From positions 62,001-126,000 of the forward strand of contig NZ_LVWJ02000019.1 in the NCBI RefSeq assembly GCF_001625015.1: 64,000 bases of DNA, written 5' to 3'. Within the stretch, counting starts at the first letter, position 1. The number at the start of each line of letters is the position of its first letter. Below the pieces are notes generated by a model that was given only the letters and a program-made list of their open reading frames with translations, did not search any database and was not told where the DNA came from. Position numbers and translations under genes: made by a program. This stretch comes from Lewinella sp. 4G2. Lineage in GTDB: Bacteria > Bacteroidota > Bacteroidia > Chitinophagales > Saprospiraceae. Below, piece after piece: positions 16,199 to 24,666 of this stretch.

Positions 16199-16903
16199 TC
16201 AGAAAAACCTGCGCACGAGTACCCGGCTACCGACCTGGAAGTAGTTCCGGTTGGTCTGGTTAAAGTTGCTTTTGAGGTTCCCCTGCAGGAAAAACTGGAA
16301 GAAGGGTTCCACCCGAAAACTCAGTCGTTCTGATAGTTTACGATCGTACCCAATGGAGGTATTCAGGGAGATCGTAGCCGGGCGGAAGCTCGTTTCGGGG
16401 TCTTCTTCCAGGATGATGGTTCCCTGCTCTTCCCCTTCGATGAAGTCCGTTTGTTCCGTCTCTGTTTTCAAATGGAAATGACCAGCTACGCCCAGGGAGA
16501 AGTAGACTCGGTCTTCCGGCTTGATGTCCTGATAGAAGTTTAGCTCGAAGGGAATGCTCAAATACTGAGCGGTTACTTCCTGGCTGAAGGTGCGGTTGGA
16601 GCCGGCGCGTCGGTCCGATTGCTCCGCGACGCTGTAGCCGGTTTGTAGGTAGCGTACGCCGGTGGTAAATCCAATCTTGTTGACGCGGCTCGTGTAGATC
16701 AAACCTACTCCGTAACCGCCCCGGCCGGATTCGAGGCTATCCTGTCTTTCCAGTTCCGTAAACACTACGCCGCTGCCGGCGGAGATCCGGCGGTTCCCGA
16801 AATGGGGCGCTACCTCGATCCCGTAGGCTTGCTCCACCACATCCTGGCCAAAGCAGGTAAGGGAGAACATCAGCAGGAATAGGGTGCAAAAGGCTAAACG
16901 CAT
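16199..16903 (-). CDS. outer-membrane beta-barrel protein (PorT-like)
   Basis: 234 residues with signal peptide MRLAFCTLFLLMFSLTCFGQ. Alternating amphipathic strands (GGYGVGLIYTSRV, IGFTTGVRYLQTGYSV, YLSIPFELNFYQDI, VYFSLGVAGHFHLKTE) and a C-terminal aromatic (RRFF) indicate an 8-stranded OMP_b-brl_2/PorT-type barrel. Function unknown. It converges on the ferredoxin and diverges from the next outer-membrane gene. Confidence 0.85.
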   Translation of the reverse strand: MRLAFCTLFLLMFSLTCFGQDVVEQAYGIEVAPHFGNRRISAGSGVVFTELERQDSLESGRGGYGVGLIYTSRVNKIGFTTGVRYLQTGYSVAEQSDRRAGSNRTFSQEVTAQYLSIPFELNFYQDIKPEDRVYFSLGVAGHFHLKTETEQTDFIEGEEQGTIILEEDPETSFRPATISLNTSIGYDRKLSERLSFRVEPFFQFFLQGNLKSNFNQTNRNYFQVGSRVLVRRFF

Positions 16904-17045
16904 GTGGAATTACATCTGGGAGTGGCAAGATAGGGGCTGCCAGACCATCCCCTAATTAACCGGTAAATCTGTGTCGATATTTTGCGGCAGTTACGTTTGG
17001 GCTTTTCTTAATACATCCAGCAAGCCGGCTACGTACCTTGCGGGT

Positions 17046-18824
17046 ATGTTTGCCCGACCTTACCTCCTGTTCCTTTTATTGCTGATAAGTTCTTTACCGC
17101 TCTTAGGTCAAGGTAGCCCGTTACCGACGGGGGATGAGAACTACGACCTCATCCGCCGGCTGATCGTTCGGTACGGAAACGAAGGCTTTGCCCAGCCGGC
17201 TACGGACCTTAGTCTGGAGCCCATCAACCGGGCCACGTTGGTACAACTCGCCAAGACTTACGACAAGCTCTACGGAGAATCCATGTCGCGAGTAGATCGG
17301 TACCGGCTCCAGGGTTTTTACGATGATACTAATGAATGGCTTTCCGTTCCGGACTTGACCCTGGGGGAAGACAGCGACCGAGCCGCCTTTTTCCTGGCGG
17401 ATGACTTCGCCCTCAGCTCCGCGGATAGCCCACTCCACCGCAAACAGTCGCCTTTACTGAACTTTCTCTACCCTACCCCGGCCAATTTAATGGAGGTCCA
17501 TAAAAAGGACTTTTACCTGCGCCTGAACCCCATCATCGATTTCAGGTACGGAAAGCAACAAGACGATCAGGAAGATTACTTTTTTAACCGCCGTGGTTTG
17601 AGCCTCCGGGCCGGGGTGGACGATCGCATCTTTTTGCACTTTGACATTCTTGAAACCCAGATTGGTCTCCCCAATTACGTCCGCCAGTTTAGGGACCAAT
17701 TCGAGGCCTTGCCGGGGGCCGGGTTTCTGAAGGGGTATTCTCTGGACGTTGCCAATATCAACGACGGGAACGACTACCTCAATGGCCAAGGCTTCGTTTC
17801 TGCGGACATTACCAAGCACGTGGGGGCTAGGCTAGGGTACGGCACCCATTTTATTGGCGATGGCGAACGTAGCATGTTGCTCTCCAACTTCAGTAATAAT
17901 TACCCTTACCTGGAACTAAACTGGCGAATCTGGAAATTCCACTACCGCAACATCTTTGCGGAGCTGACGGACGGCCCCGCCGACCAAACGTCGACCGGGA
18001 TGCCCCTAGCCAAGAAATACCTGGCCAGCCACCATCTATCCATTAATGTTGGCAAGCGACTCAACTTTGGTTTGTTTGAAGCCGTCGTCATGACGCGCGA
18101 GGATGGGTTCGACCTGGCCTACCTCAACCCGGTCATCCTCTACCGGACCATCGAGCAAAGTGTCGGCAGCCCCGACAACGCGATGGTAGGGTTAATGGGC
18201 CGGTACCGCAGCCCGTGGCGGGTAGAGGTTTACGGCCAGTTTATCCTGGATGAGTTCAAATTTGATGAGCTCTTCATCGAACGCCGCGGGTGGTGGGCCA
18301 ACAAGTGGGCTTACCAATTGGGGGCGCGCTACGTGGATGCCTTTGGTTTGGACCAACTGGACATCGTCGCCGAACGAAATGTCGCCCGTCCCTACATCTT
18401 TAGCCACCGTGGCAACTCCAGCTATACCCACTTCGCCATGCCGTTAGCCCATCCGCTGGGTGCCAATTTTACGGAGAACCTGATTGGTCTTGACTACCGT
18501 CCCCTACCCCGTTTGCACCTGCGGCAGCGCCTTTACCTGATTGAGCAGGGGGAGAGTACGGATGACGTAGTGGTGGGTGAAAACCTGAACGTGCCTTCCG
18601 GGCAGCGCTCCTCCCAATTTGGGAATGAAATCGGCCAGGGAATCGGCTACACCAATACCCTGCTGAGTCTGCGAGCCAGTTACGAACTGTTCCCCAACCT
18701 CTGGCTGGAAGGGACCTACCTCACCAGGAGTAAGGACTCTGAAGTAGATGCCCGGGACCTCAGCACCACGGTCGTCAATCTTGGCGTGCGCTGGAATATT
18801 GCGCGGCAGGAGTATGCATTCTGA
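17046..18824 (+). CDS. Wzi/RemB-like outer-membrane beta-barrel protein
   Basis: 592 residues from MFARPYLLFLLLLISSLPLLGQ, a clear signal peptide. The large barrel has many strand pairs (YLELNWRIWKFHYRNIFAEL, RVEVYGQFILDEFKFDEL, WAYQLGARYVDAF). Its size and style match the capsule-assembly Wzi/gliding RemB group of Bacteroidota surface proteins; a polysaccharide-surface role is inferred. TACCTTGCGGGT sits immediately before the ATG, again a near-leaderless arrangement. The stop is 8 bp from that of the converging acyltransferase. Confidence 0.8.
   Translation: MFARPYLLFLLLLISSLPLLGQGSPLPTGDENYDLIRRLIVRYGNEGFAQPATDLSLEPINRATLVQLAKTYDKLYGESMSRVDRYRLQGFYDDTNEWLSVPDLTLGEDSDRAAFFLADDFALSSADSPLHRKQSPLLNFLYPTPANLMEVHKKDFYLRLNPIIDFRYGKQQDDQEDYFFNRRGLSLRAGVDDRIFLHFDILETQIGLPNYVRQFRDQFEALPGAGFLKGYSLDVANINDGNDYLNGQGFVSADITKHVGARLGYGTHFIGDGERSMLLSNFSNNYPYLELNWRIWKFHYRNIFAELTDGPADQTSTGMPLAKKYLASHHLSINVGKRLNFGLFEAVVMTREDGFDLAYLNPVILYRTIEQSVGSPDNAMVGLMGRYRSPWRVEVYGQFILDEFKFDELFIERRGWWANKWAYQLGARYVDAFGLDQLDIVAERNVARPYIFSHRGNSSYTHFAMPLAHPLGANFTENLIGLDYRPLPRLHLRQRLYLIEQGESTDDVVVGENLNVPSGQRSSQFGNEIGQGIGYTNTLLSLRASYELFPNLWLEGTYLTRSKDSEVDARDLSTTVVNLGVRWNIARQEYAF
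18515..18531 (+). repeat. 17-bp dispersed word, copy 6 (intragenic)
   Basis: Exact GCACCTGCGGCAGCGCC, but in a different reading phase from the other in-gene copies: it encodes HLRQRL in a beta strand of the Wzi-like protein. Confidence 0.85.
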
Positions 18825-18832
18825 CCAGGTTG

Positions 18833-19759
18833 CTAGCGCTCGTATTCCGGTGGCAGGTAAGCCTGGTGCTGGAGTTGTTCGGCTACCTCGGGCGGCACCT
18901 CCCGCTTCCACCGGCGGTGCGTCCAGAGCCAGGGGGTTGGGTCGCGTTGGATCTCTTCCTCTAAGATTCTGACGTAAGCTTCGGTGATTTCCCCCGGGGT
19001 GGTACTGGTGGGATCATCCGAGATTCGCTGTAATTCGCCTAGATAGTGACCACGTTTTACCATCCGTAATTTCATGTAATAGATGGGAGTATCGTGGCGC
19101 ACTGCGAACCGCTCCGGGCCAGCCAAAAAACCAGTGGGCTGATTGAGAAAGGTCGTCCAGTGAATCTTCTGCCAAATGACGTTGCTCGGGCTCTGGTCAG
19201 CGACGAAGAACTCCAGTGCAGGCTGTTGCCGTGGCCGTTCAAAGTAGGCTTTGATGACCCTGCGGCTGACGAGCCGGGTACCGTTACGTTGCCGATTAGC
19301 GCGCGCAATCTGATCGGCCGCATCATTCTTAAGCGGGCTGTAGACAGCCATAACCTGTAACCGAGGGAAGATGGCCGGAAAGGAAATACCCGCGATCTCC
19401 CAATTGGAATAATGCGCCCCGACGGCGATGATGCTTTTGCCCGCATTCACCAGAGGGTCTAATAGCTCCGGGTTGGATACGTTACAGCGCGCCACTGCCT
19501 CGGCCTCACTCATACTGAAGAGCTTGATGGATTCGGCGAGGGTGTCGAAAAAGTAGCGGTAGAATTTCTCGACCTGCTCGTCAACCCGTTCCTCGCCCCA
19601 ATCGGGAAAAGACCGTTGGATGTTATCCCGAACAATGGCCACCCGGTAGCCAACCAAACGAAAAGAAAGCCAGTATAAGCCACTACTGATTCCGTACAGA
19701 ACCGCCATCGGCAGGTAGCTGAGTGGGAGGAGTAAGCAATAATAAAGGACCTTGGCCAT
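18833..19759 (-). CDS. lipid A acyltransferase family protein (LpxL/HtrB-like)
   Basis: 308 residues. One N-terminal membrane helix (MAKVLYYCLLLPLSYLPMAV), then the lysophospholipid acyltransferase domain with the HX4E active site at His116-Glu121 (GAHYSNWE). FFVADQSP (about 185-192) and GFLAGPERFAVRHDTPI (about 211-227) are further family signatures. It likely adds a secondary acyl chain to lipid A at the inner membrane. TATCTTCG then CCCCGC precedes the ATG, another short-leader promoter. Confidence 0.9.
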   Translation of the reverse strand: MAKVLYYCLLLPLSYLPMAVLYGISSGLYWLSFRLVGYRVAIVRDNIQRSFPDWGEERVDEQVEKFYRYFFDTLAESIKLFSMSEAEAVARCNVSNPELLDPLVNAGKSIIAVGAHYSNWEIAGISFPAIFPRLQVMAVYSPLKNDAADQIARANRQRNGTRLVSRRVIKAYFERPRQQPALEFFVADQSPSNVIWQKIHWTTFLNQPTGFLAGPERFAVRHDTPIYYMKLRMVKRGHYLGELQRISDDPTSTTPGEITEAYVRILEEEIQRDPTPWLWTHRRWKREVPPEVAEQLQHQAYLPPEYER

Positions 19760-19765
19760 GCGGGG

Positions 19766-19773
19766 CGAAGATA
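19766..19773 (-). promoter_or_regulatory. -7 box directly before an ATG (leaderless pattern)
   Basis: TATCTTCG on the minus strand, six bases before the acyltransferase ATG. Confidence 0.45.
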
Positions 19774-19875
19774 GCAGTACTGTCAGACCGGCCAGTCTTT
19801 TAACGCGTGAATTCGACCATTATGGCAAAGGACAATCGCTGAGAAATTATGCGGTGTACCACGATAAGGTAGACC

Positions 19876-20208
19876 CTACAGCATTCCTTCCAGGCGTCGG
19901 CGCACGCGGAGGAGACGGCTGACCACGGCGTCTTTATCCTCACTACCGCCCTTCTTTTGCGCCGCAATCTCCTGCCGGGCGCCTTCGATGGTGAATTTCC
20001 GGTGGTTCAGTAAGTTGTCGATCTGGCGAAGCTGCTTGATGTTTTCTTTGGTGAAACGGCGGTCTCCCCTGCTATTTTTATTTGGTTTAAGGTGAGTAAA
20101 TTCCTTATCCCAGTAGCGGATTTTAGTTGCGTTGATACCCAACAGTTCTGACACCTCACCGATAGAGTAGTAAAGTTTCAGGTCATCCTTCGTCAGTTCC
20201 TTTGCCAT
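19876..20208 (-). CDS. MerR family transcriptional regulator
   Basis: 110 residues. LYYSIGEVSELLGINATKIRYWDKEF (about 12-37) is the MerR winged helix-turn-helix; KNSRGDRRFTKENIKQLRQI follows, then a short coiled-coil. It lacks an effector domain, like the small MerR proteins common in Bacteroidota. It lies downstream of an outer-membrane gene on the same strand with a 44-bp gap, so may belong to the same transcript. Confidence 0.9.
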   Translation of the reverse strand: MAKELTKDDLKLYYSIGEVSELLGINATKIRYWDKEFTHLKPNKNSRGDRRFTKENIKQLRQIDNLLNHRKFTIEGARQEIAAQKKGGSEDKDAVVSRLLRVRRRLEGML

Positions 20209-20252
20209 TTTTTGATCCGCTGTTTCTCTTGATCGATGGCTTAAGATAAGTC

Positions 20253-21188
20253 CTATTTCAGAGAATAGCGGACTTCCAAGCCAACGGGCGCTTCGAGAAA
20301 GATATTCCAGGCTTCGTTGAAGAAAAGGAAAGCACCGACGGAGACCCGGTTGCTGACTTCCACCTGGGCGCCGGCAGTAAAGGCCAATTCGGTGTACATG
20401 GGAAAGATCTCCTTACTGCGGAATCCTCCAATGACGCCACTACTGCGCGAAGCCTCGTCGTAGAATCGGTCCACGGATTCACCGTAGTAATAGAGGTAAT
20501 TAATGAGGCTCATCCCAACGTAAGGCCGCACGCGGCGGTAGCGGAAAAAGGTATACTGAAAGCCCAGTTCAAAAGTCACGACGTCCTCCTTAGTTACCCT
20601 GGCCACCCGGATCCGGTCGGCGGAAATGTTAGAATAAGGGTCACCTTTTGGGGTAACCCGTGAACGGTAATAGCCAAAAGTGCTGTGGAAATAACCACCC
20701 CACTTGCTCTGGCGGGCCGCCGCAAACCTCGGAAACGCATGAAATCCACTCATGAAATCATCGTTGTCGTACAGGTATTCCGGATTATTTCCGTAGATGA
20801 TCTCTCCGGAAGGCAAGATGAAAGAGGTAGATCTAGAAGCATCCTCCGTCCGGAAGTACTCCCTGCGGTTATAGTAATCGACGTAAGGGAACCCCACGCT
20901 CATGGAGCCACTAAACTGCCAGTACCCCTTGCGGCGGCGGCGTTGCTCAATGGTCAAAATGCGGTCGTAACGCTGGCGGGTGATGGAGATCGTCCCGGCG
21001 GATTCATCTACGCGGGAAGGTCCACCATCCTCCCGGTGAAGCCGCAAGCTGTAGCGGGCAGAATCGGGAGATGTAATCCTCTGCGGTCGCTGCGCATTCA
21101 GCACGGTCGGGCAGAGGAACAGGAAGAACAAAGCCAGCAGGGCGGTCATTTTCCCCACTGGCTTCGTAGTGTAGTTGGTAACTAGCAT
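20253..21188 (-). CDS. outer-membrane beta-barrel protein, unknown
   Basis: 311 residues; signal peptide TALLALFFLFLCPTVLNAQ. The start could be Met1 (21188) or Met14 (21149, MTALLALFFL). Strongly aromatic strands (GYYRSRVTPKG, VVTFELGFQYTFFRYRRVR, LINYLYYYGES) and a final EVRYSLK suggest an 8- to 10-stranded barrel. No family name recognised. Sits in a run of three minus-strand genes (lipoprotein, this, MerR). Confidence 0.8.
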   Translation of the reverse strand: MLVTNYTTKPVGKMTALLALFFLFLCPTVLNAQRPQRITSPDSARYSLRLHREDGGPSRVDESAGTISITRQRYDRILTIEQRRRRKGYWQFSGSMSVGFPYVDYYNRREYFRTEDASRSTSFILPSGEIIYGNNPEYLYDNDDFMSGFHAFPRFAAARQSKWGGYFHSTFGYYRSRVTPKGDPYSNISADRIRVARVTKEDVVTFELGFQYTFFRYRRVRPYVGMSLINYLYYYGESVDRFYDEASRSSGVIGGFRSKEIFPMYTELAFTAGAQVEVSNRVSVGAFLFFNEAWNIFLEAPVGLEVRYSLK

Positions 21189-21220
21189 GTTGCTAATTTG
21201 GATGGTCCCGTAATGAAGGA

Positions 21221-21766
21221 CTACCGTTCGGTGACGCTCAGTTTTACGTCGATGACACCGGCCTCCAGTTTGGGGTTGCCGTCGCGGCGCTTGCCGGAGG
21301 AAAAGGTTCCCTTGAGGGTACCGTCCGCAGCGATTTTTTCAAAGGAGATTTGCCCTTCGTAGGTCATTACGTCGGATGCTTCGACGTGGGGGCAGTAGAT
21401 GCTACCGCTCATCTCGGTGCTGCGGATGACAATCGTGGCGGGGGTGGTAGTTTGGCCAACGTAATCAAGACCGTTGTCGGTTTTTGCCAGCGGCAGGTTA
21501 TTTGCCGTAATGTTGATGGTTGTGTTACCGGTTGCATCTGCACGCGCAACGGAGAGGCGGTTAGTAGAGGGCTGATCGCCATCGTACTCAATAGCGCCTG
21601 GCCCAGTCTGGGCGTCGGGCAGCGCCTTGAAGGAAACCGACTGGCCATCAACGGTGAAGGAGATCTCCTGATCTTCAATGGTGGGAACTACATTTTCGTA
21701 CTCGTTCTCACAGGAGAAGAAAGCTGCCGAAAGGCAGAAGGACAGGCAAAAGACTAAAGTGCGCAT
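21221..21766 (-). CDS. predicted lipoprotein, unknown function
   Basis: 181 residues. MRTLVFCLSFCLSAAFFSCENEYENV is a lipoprotein signal with cleavage before the Cys at about 19. The rest is beta-rich (EISFTVDGQSVSFKAL, YCPHVEASDVMTYEGQISFE) and resembles the small Ig/beta-sandwich lipoproteins of Bacteroidota (DUF6252-like), but I would not commit. First gene of the minus-strand run that continues with the beta-barrel. Confidence 0.8.
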   Translation of the reverse strand: MRTLVFCLSFCLSAAFFSCENEYENVVPTIEDQEISFTVDGQSVSFKALPDAQTGPGAIEYDGDQPSTNRLSVARADATGNTTINITANNLPLAKTDNGLDYVGQTTTPATIVIRSTEMSGSIYCPHVEASDVMTYEGQISFEKIAADGTLKGTFSSGKRRDGNPKLEAGVIDVKLSVTER

Positions 21767-22033
21767 AGGTCAGGGTTGACAGGGTTAACGGGAAAAAGGG
21801 TTTGTAGGTGTAAGACGCCAAGCATCTTCATTACGTGAGTAAAGCTATCGATTTTCCCATTGGTAAGCAAGGTTCCCGCTCAGCCGGATACTTAAAATCC
21901 TGTTACCAAAGCCGAAAAAGGACGGGTGAACTTTACCCGATAGCAAGTAAAAGGGGGATTTGCTTGCGCTAGCGAAAGTTCGCACCCCGTAACCTATCTT
22001 GGCGTTACTAAAAGAAAAGGAATTATCGGTCGC

Positions 22034-22870
22034 TTGCAAGGACTCTGGAGAAGGCTCACTACGGCCGTGATATTCGTTTGTATCATGGTGGTTGGCCACT
22101 ACACCGGGGAGTACACATTTTCGTTGTTGTTTTTGACCATCGCAGCCGGATGTCTGTGGGAATTCTTTGGCATGACACTGGATCTACACACCCGGCGGGA
22201 TAAAATCCGGAAGGTTTTCGGTCTTCTCCTCGGGCTGATGCCCTTCGTGCTGGTCACCATCCTTTCTTTGATGGACGTGAGTGATCCTGAAAGTTTCATC
22301 ACGCTTGCCGCTCTCCTCTTCTCTCCTTTCGTATTTACGATTTTCATCTACGAACTGTACAGCCACAGTAAGGAACCCTTCGCCAACATCGCGTACATGA
22401 TCCTGGGCTTATTCTACATTGGCCTCCCATTTGCCCTAGTGAACTTCATTGCTTTTGACGGAACCGACTTCCGAGCGCGGCTAGTGCTTGGTTTGCTGGT
22501 CCTGACCTGGGTTAACGATACGGGCGCTTACGTTACGGGTAGCCTAATAGGGAAGACGCCGCTTTTCCCGCGGATCAGCCCCAATAAGACTTGGGAAGGC
22601 AGCACGGGTGGCGTCCTGGTTTGTCTGATCTTCGGCTACCTACTCAGCCTGGTCTACGACGATATCCCCACCATTCAGTGGCTCGGCCTGGCGGCAATCG
22701 TAGCCGTATTTGGTGGCCTGGGTGACCTCGTAGAGAGCATGCTCAAACGCAGCGTCAAAGTAAAGGATAGCGGTAACCTCTTACCCGGACACGGCGGACT
22801 ACTGGACCGGTTCGACGCCTTTATTTTTGTAGTTCCCTTTGCTACCGCATACATCCTTTATTTCCGGTAG
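22034..22870 (+). CDS. cdsA: phosphatidate cytidylyltransferase
   Basis: 278 residues. It makes CDP-diacylglycerol from phosphatidate and CTP in the inner membrane. About eight transmembrane helices; the family signature near the C-terminus (GDLVESMLKRSVKVKDSG, then LPGHGGLLDRFDA) is intact, as is SPNKTWEGS. No ATG fits the expected N-terminus, so I use TTG at 22034, giving MQGLWRRLTTAVIFV, which matches the basic start of relatives. A promoter-like TATCTTGG lies about 40 nt upstream. Confidence 0.93.
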   Translation: MQGLWRRLTTAVIFVCIMVVGHYTGEYTFSLLFLTIAAGCLWEFFGMTLDLHTRRDKIRKVFGLLLGLMPFVLVTILSLMDVSDPESFITLAALLFSPFVFTIFIYELYSHSKEPFANIAYMILGLFYIGLPFALVNFIAFDGTDFRARLVLGLLVLTWVNDTGAYVTGSLIGKTPLFPRISPNKTWEGSTGGVLVCLIFGYLLSLVYDDIPTIQWLGLAAIVAVFGGLGDLVESMLKRSVKVKDSGNLLPGHGGLLDRFDAFIFVVPFATAYILYFR

Positions 22871-22923
22871 CTGCTCCGGCCAGCCATCCTTACAAAAGGC
22901 CAGACTAAGATCACGGTATTCCA

Positions 22924-24204
22924 ATGATCACTTCCCCCGACGATCTGCTACACCTTGCGCCCGATGCCAAAACCCTGGAGGCTGGAAGACGACTTTTCTA
23001 CAGTAAGCGCTGGCGACTAGTCGGCGGAGACGGCGAATGGCTGTGGGGAGAATTTCTGTACGGCAATAGCGGTAAGCATTCCGAAACCGCCGTAGAACTT
23101 CGGACCGGCCGCTACTTCTGTAACTGCCGGGCAAGGCAGCGCCCCTGCGCCCACGGCCTGGCCATCGTCCTGATGCTAAAGAATGATCAATCCAGAATCA
23201 CGGTGAGCCAACCGCCCTCCTGGGTTCGCTCCGTACAATTTCGAGCCGAAAAGCCAGCCGCAACAACTAAAGATATCCCGGCCGCCGAAGATCGCCGCTC
23301 GGACCGCATCGATCTGATGACCAGCGGCGTGGAAGAGTTGGAACTACGTTTACTGGATATCGCCCGCCGTGGTATTGCCGATACCCTGGCCCAGGGGCCT
23401 GCACCGTTCCTGTCCGCCGCTGCCCGACTGACCGACACCAAGCTCCCGGGCCCCGCGGGTATTCTTCGCCGCTTGGCTTCCCTTGGGCCAGATGGAACCG
23501 AACGGGATATTGCCCGGGCGTTAGGGGATTTATACCTTTTCGTGAGGTCCTGGAAAAATCGGGATGGGTTATCCACAAAAAAATACGAGGAACTGCTCGC
23601 GTTCGCGGGGGCCAACCCCAAGAAGGAATCCATCCTGGGCCAACCGCCCGTCAACGATCACTGGCTGGTCATGGGCGTCCTGGAGGGTGCTGATGATCGA
23701 CTACGCCACCGGCGAACGTGGTTACGCGGAGAAAAAACTCGACGTTTCGCCCTCGTACTGGATTACGCATTTGGCAACATGGCGTTTGAGAGATCCTGGC
23801 CGCTGGGGGCTTCCTACCAAGGTGCCGTCTACTACTATCCGGGCAGCTACCCCCAGCGGGCGCTGTTCCCTCAACCAGTGCCGGGCAACCGACCTTACGA
23901 TGGCCTCATTGGATATGAGACACTAGAACACCTCACGAGTAATTACCAGAAGGCACTGGCTCTAAACCCGTGGCTTTATTCCTACCCAGTTTACTTGACC
24001 GCTTTTCATCCTCAGTTCACCGGCAGAAGGTTCGAACTTATTAGTGGCAAAGGGGAAGTACTTGCAGTCAGTACAAACTTTGAAAATAAGTACAGCCTAC
24101 TGGCGGAAAGTGGCGGTGGCCCGATCTCCCTGTTTGGTGAATTCAATGGCTATCACTTCAAGCCAATGGCGTTGGTTAGCCAGGGAGGGTTGATTGCTGT
24201 TTGA
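22924..24204 (+). CDS. SWIM zinc-finger protein
   Basis: 426 residues. The SWIM motif CxCx6CxH is at Cys66, Cys68, Cys75, His77 (YFCNCRARQRPCAHGLA), a small DNA- or protein-binding zinc module. The remainder has a helical middle (about 130-210) and a beta-rich C-terminal region with no recognised domain. Bacterial SWIM proteins often sit beside MoxR ATPase/VWA genes; none is present here. It follows cdsA by 53 bp in the same direction and may be co-transcribed. Confidence 0.85.
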   Translation: MITSPDDLLHLAPDAKTLEAGRRLFYSKRWRLVGGDGEWLWGEFLYGNSGKHSETAVELRTGRYFCNCRARQRPCAHGLAIVLMLKNDQSRITVSQPPSWVRSVQFRAEKPAATTKDIPAAEDRRSDRIDLMTSGVEELELRLLDIARRGIADTLAQGPAPFLSAAARLTDTKLPGPAGILRRLASLGPDGTERDIARALGDLYLFVRSWKNRDGLSTKKYEELLAFAGANPKKESILGQPPVNDHWLVMGVLEGADDRLRHRRTWLRGEKTRRFALVLDYAFGNMAFERSWPLGASYQGAVYYYPGSYPQRALFPQPVPGNRPYDGLIGYETLEHLTSNYQKALALNPWLYSYPVYLTAFHPQFTGRRFELISGKGEVLAVSTNFENKYSLLAESGGGPISLFGEFNGYHFKPMALVSQGGLIAV

Positions 24205-24219
24205 ACGTGACACCTAACG

Positions 24220-24597
24220 TTAACTAATCCTCCAGGGCGGATTAATGCGGTCTTCCCCACCCCAAAAGAGAATTAATTGGTTGCCATCCGGATCCTTCAA
24301 GCGGGCCTCCCGCCAATTCCACCGTTGGTCAACCGGGCCGTGCTCAAAGTGAATCCCTTTCTCCATCAGACGGCTGACGTGGTTGTCCAAGTCCTCACAT
24401 TCAAAGTAGACGTAAATACCTTCTCCGGCGGGTAAATCTTCTACCTGGTGCAGGGAGAACGTAGCATTACCATCCGGACAATGGAAACGGGCGTAATGAG
24501 GTAGTGCCTTCACGATCAGTTCCAGCCCCAGTGTTTCGTAGAAGCCAATGGAGCGTTCAACGTCCCTGGTGGGGACGGTCACCTGATTTAAATTCAT
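24220..24597 (-). CDS. VOC family protein (glyoxalase/bleomycin-resistance fold)
   Basis: 125 residues with one VOC module pair: VTVPTRDVERSIGFYETLGL (about 6-25) and VYFECEDLDNHVSRLMEKGI (about 74-93), ending RLKDPDGNQLILFWGGE. Metal ligand candidates are His and Glu residues at strand ends. Substrate cannot be deduced. Convergent with the SWIM gene, 15 bp apart. Confidence 0.88.
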   Translation of the reverse strand: MNLNQVTVPTRDVERSIGFYETLGLELIVKALPHYARFHCPDGNATFSLHQVEDLPAGEGIYVYFECEDLDNHVSRLMEKGIHFEHGPVDQRWNWREARLKDPDGNQLILFWGGEDRINPPWRIS

Positions 24598-24666
24598 AGC
24601 CTTTGGATTAGTAGGAAGTTTGACTGCGGGTCCAATGAATCCGACTAGCTCAACCCTTAACGGCCT

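Noticed and set aside
21845..22099. Minus-strand 84-codon frame upstream of cdsA
   Set aside because: No recognisable motif, and it overlaps the cdsA promoter and N-terminus.
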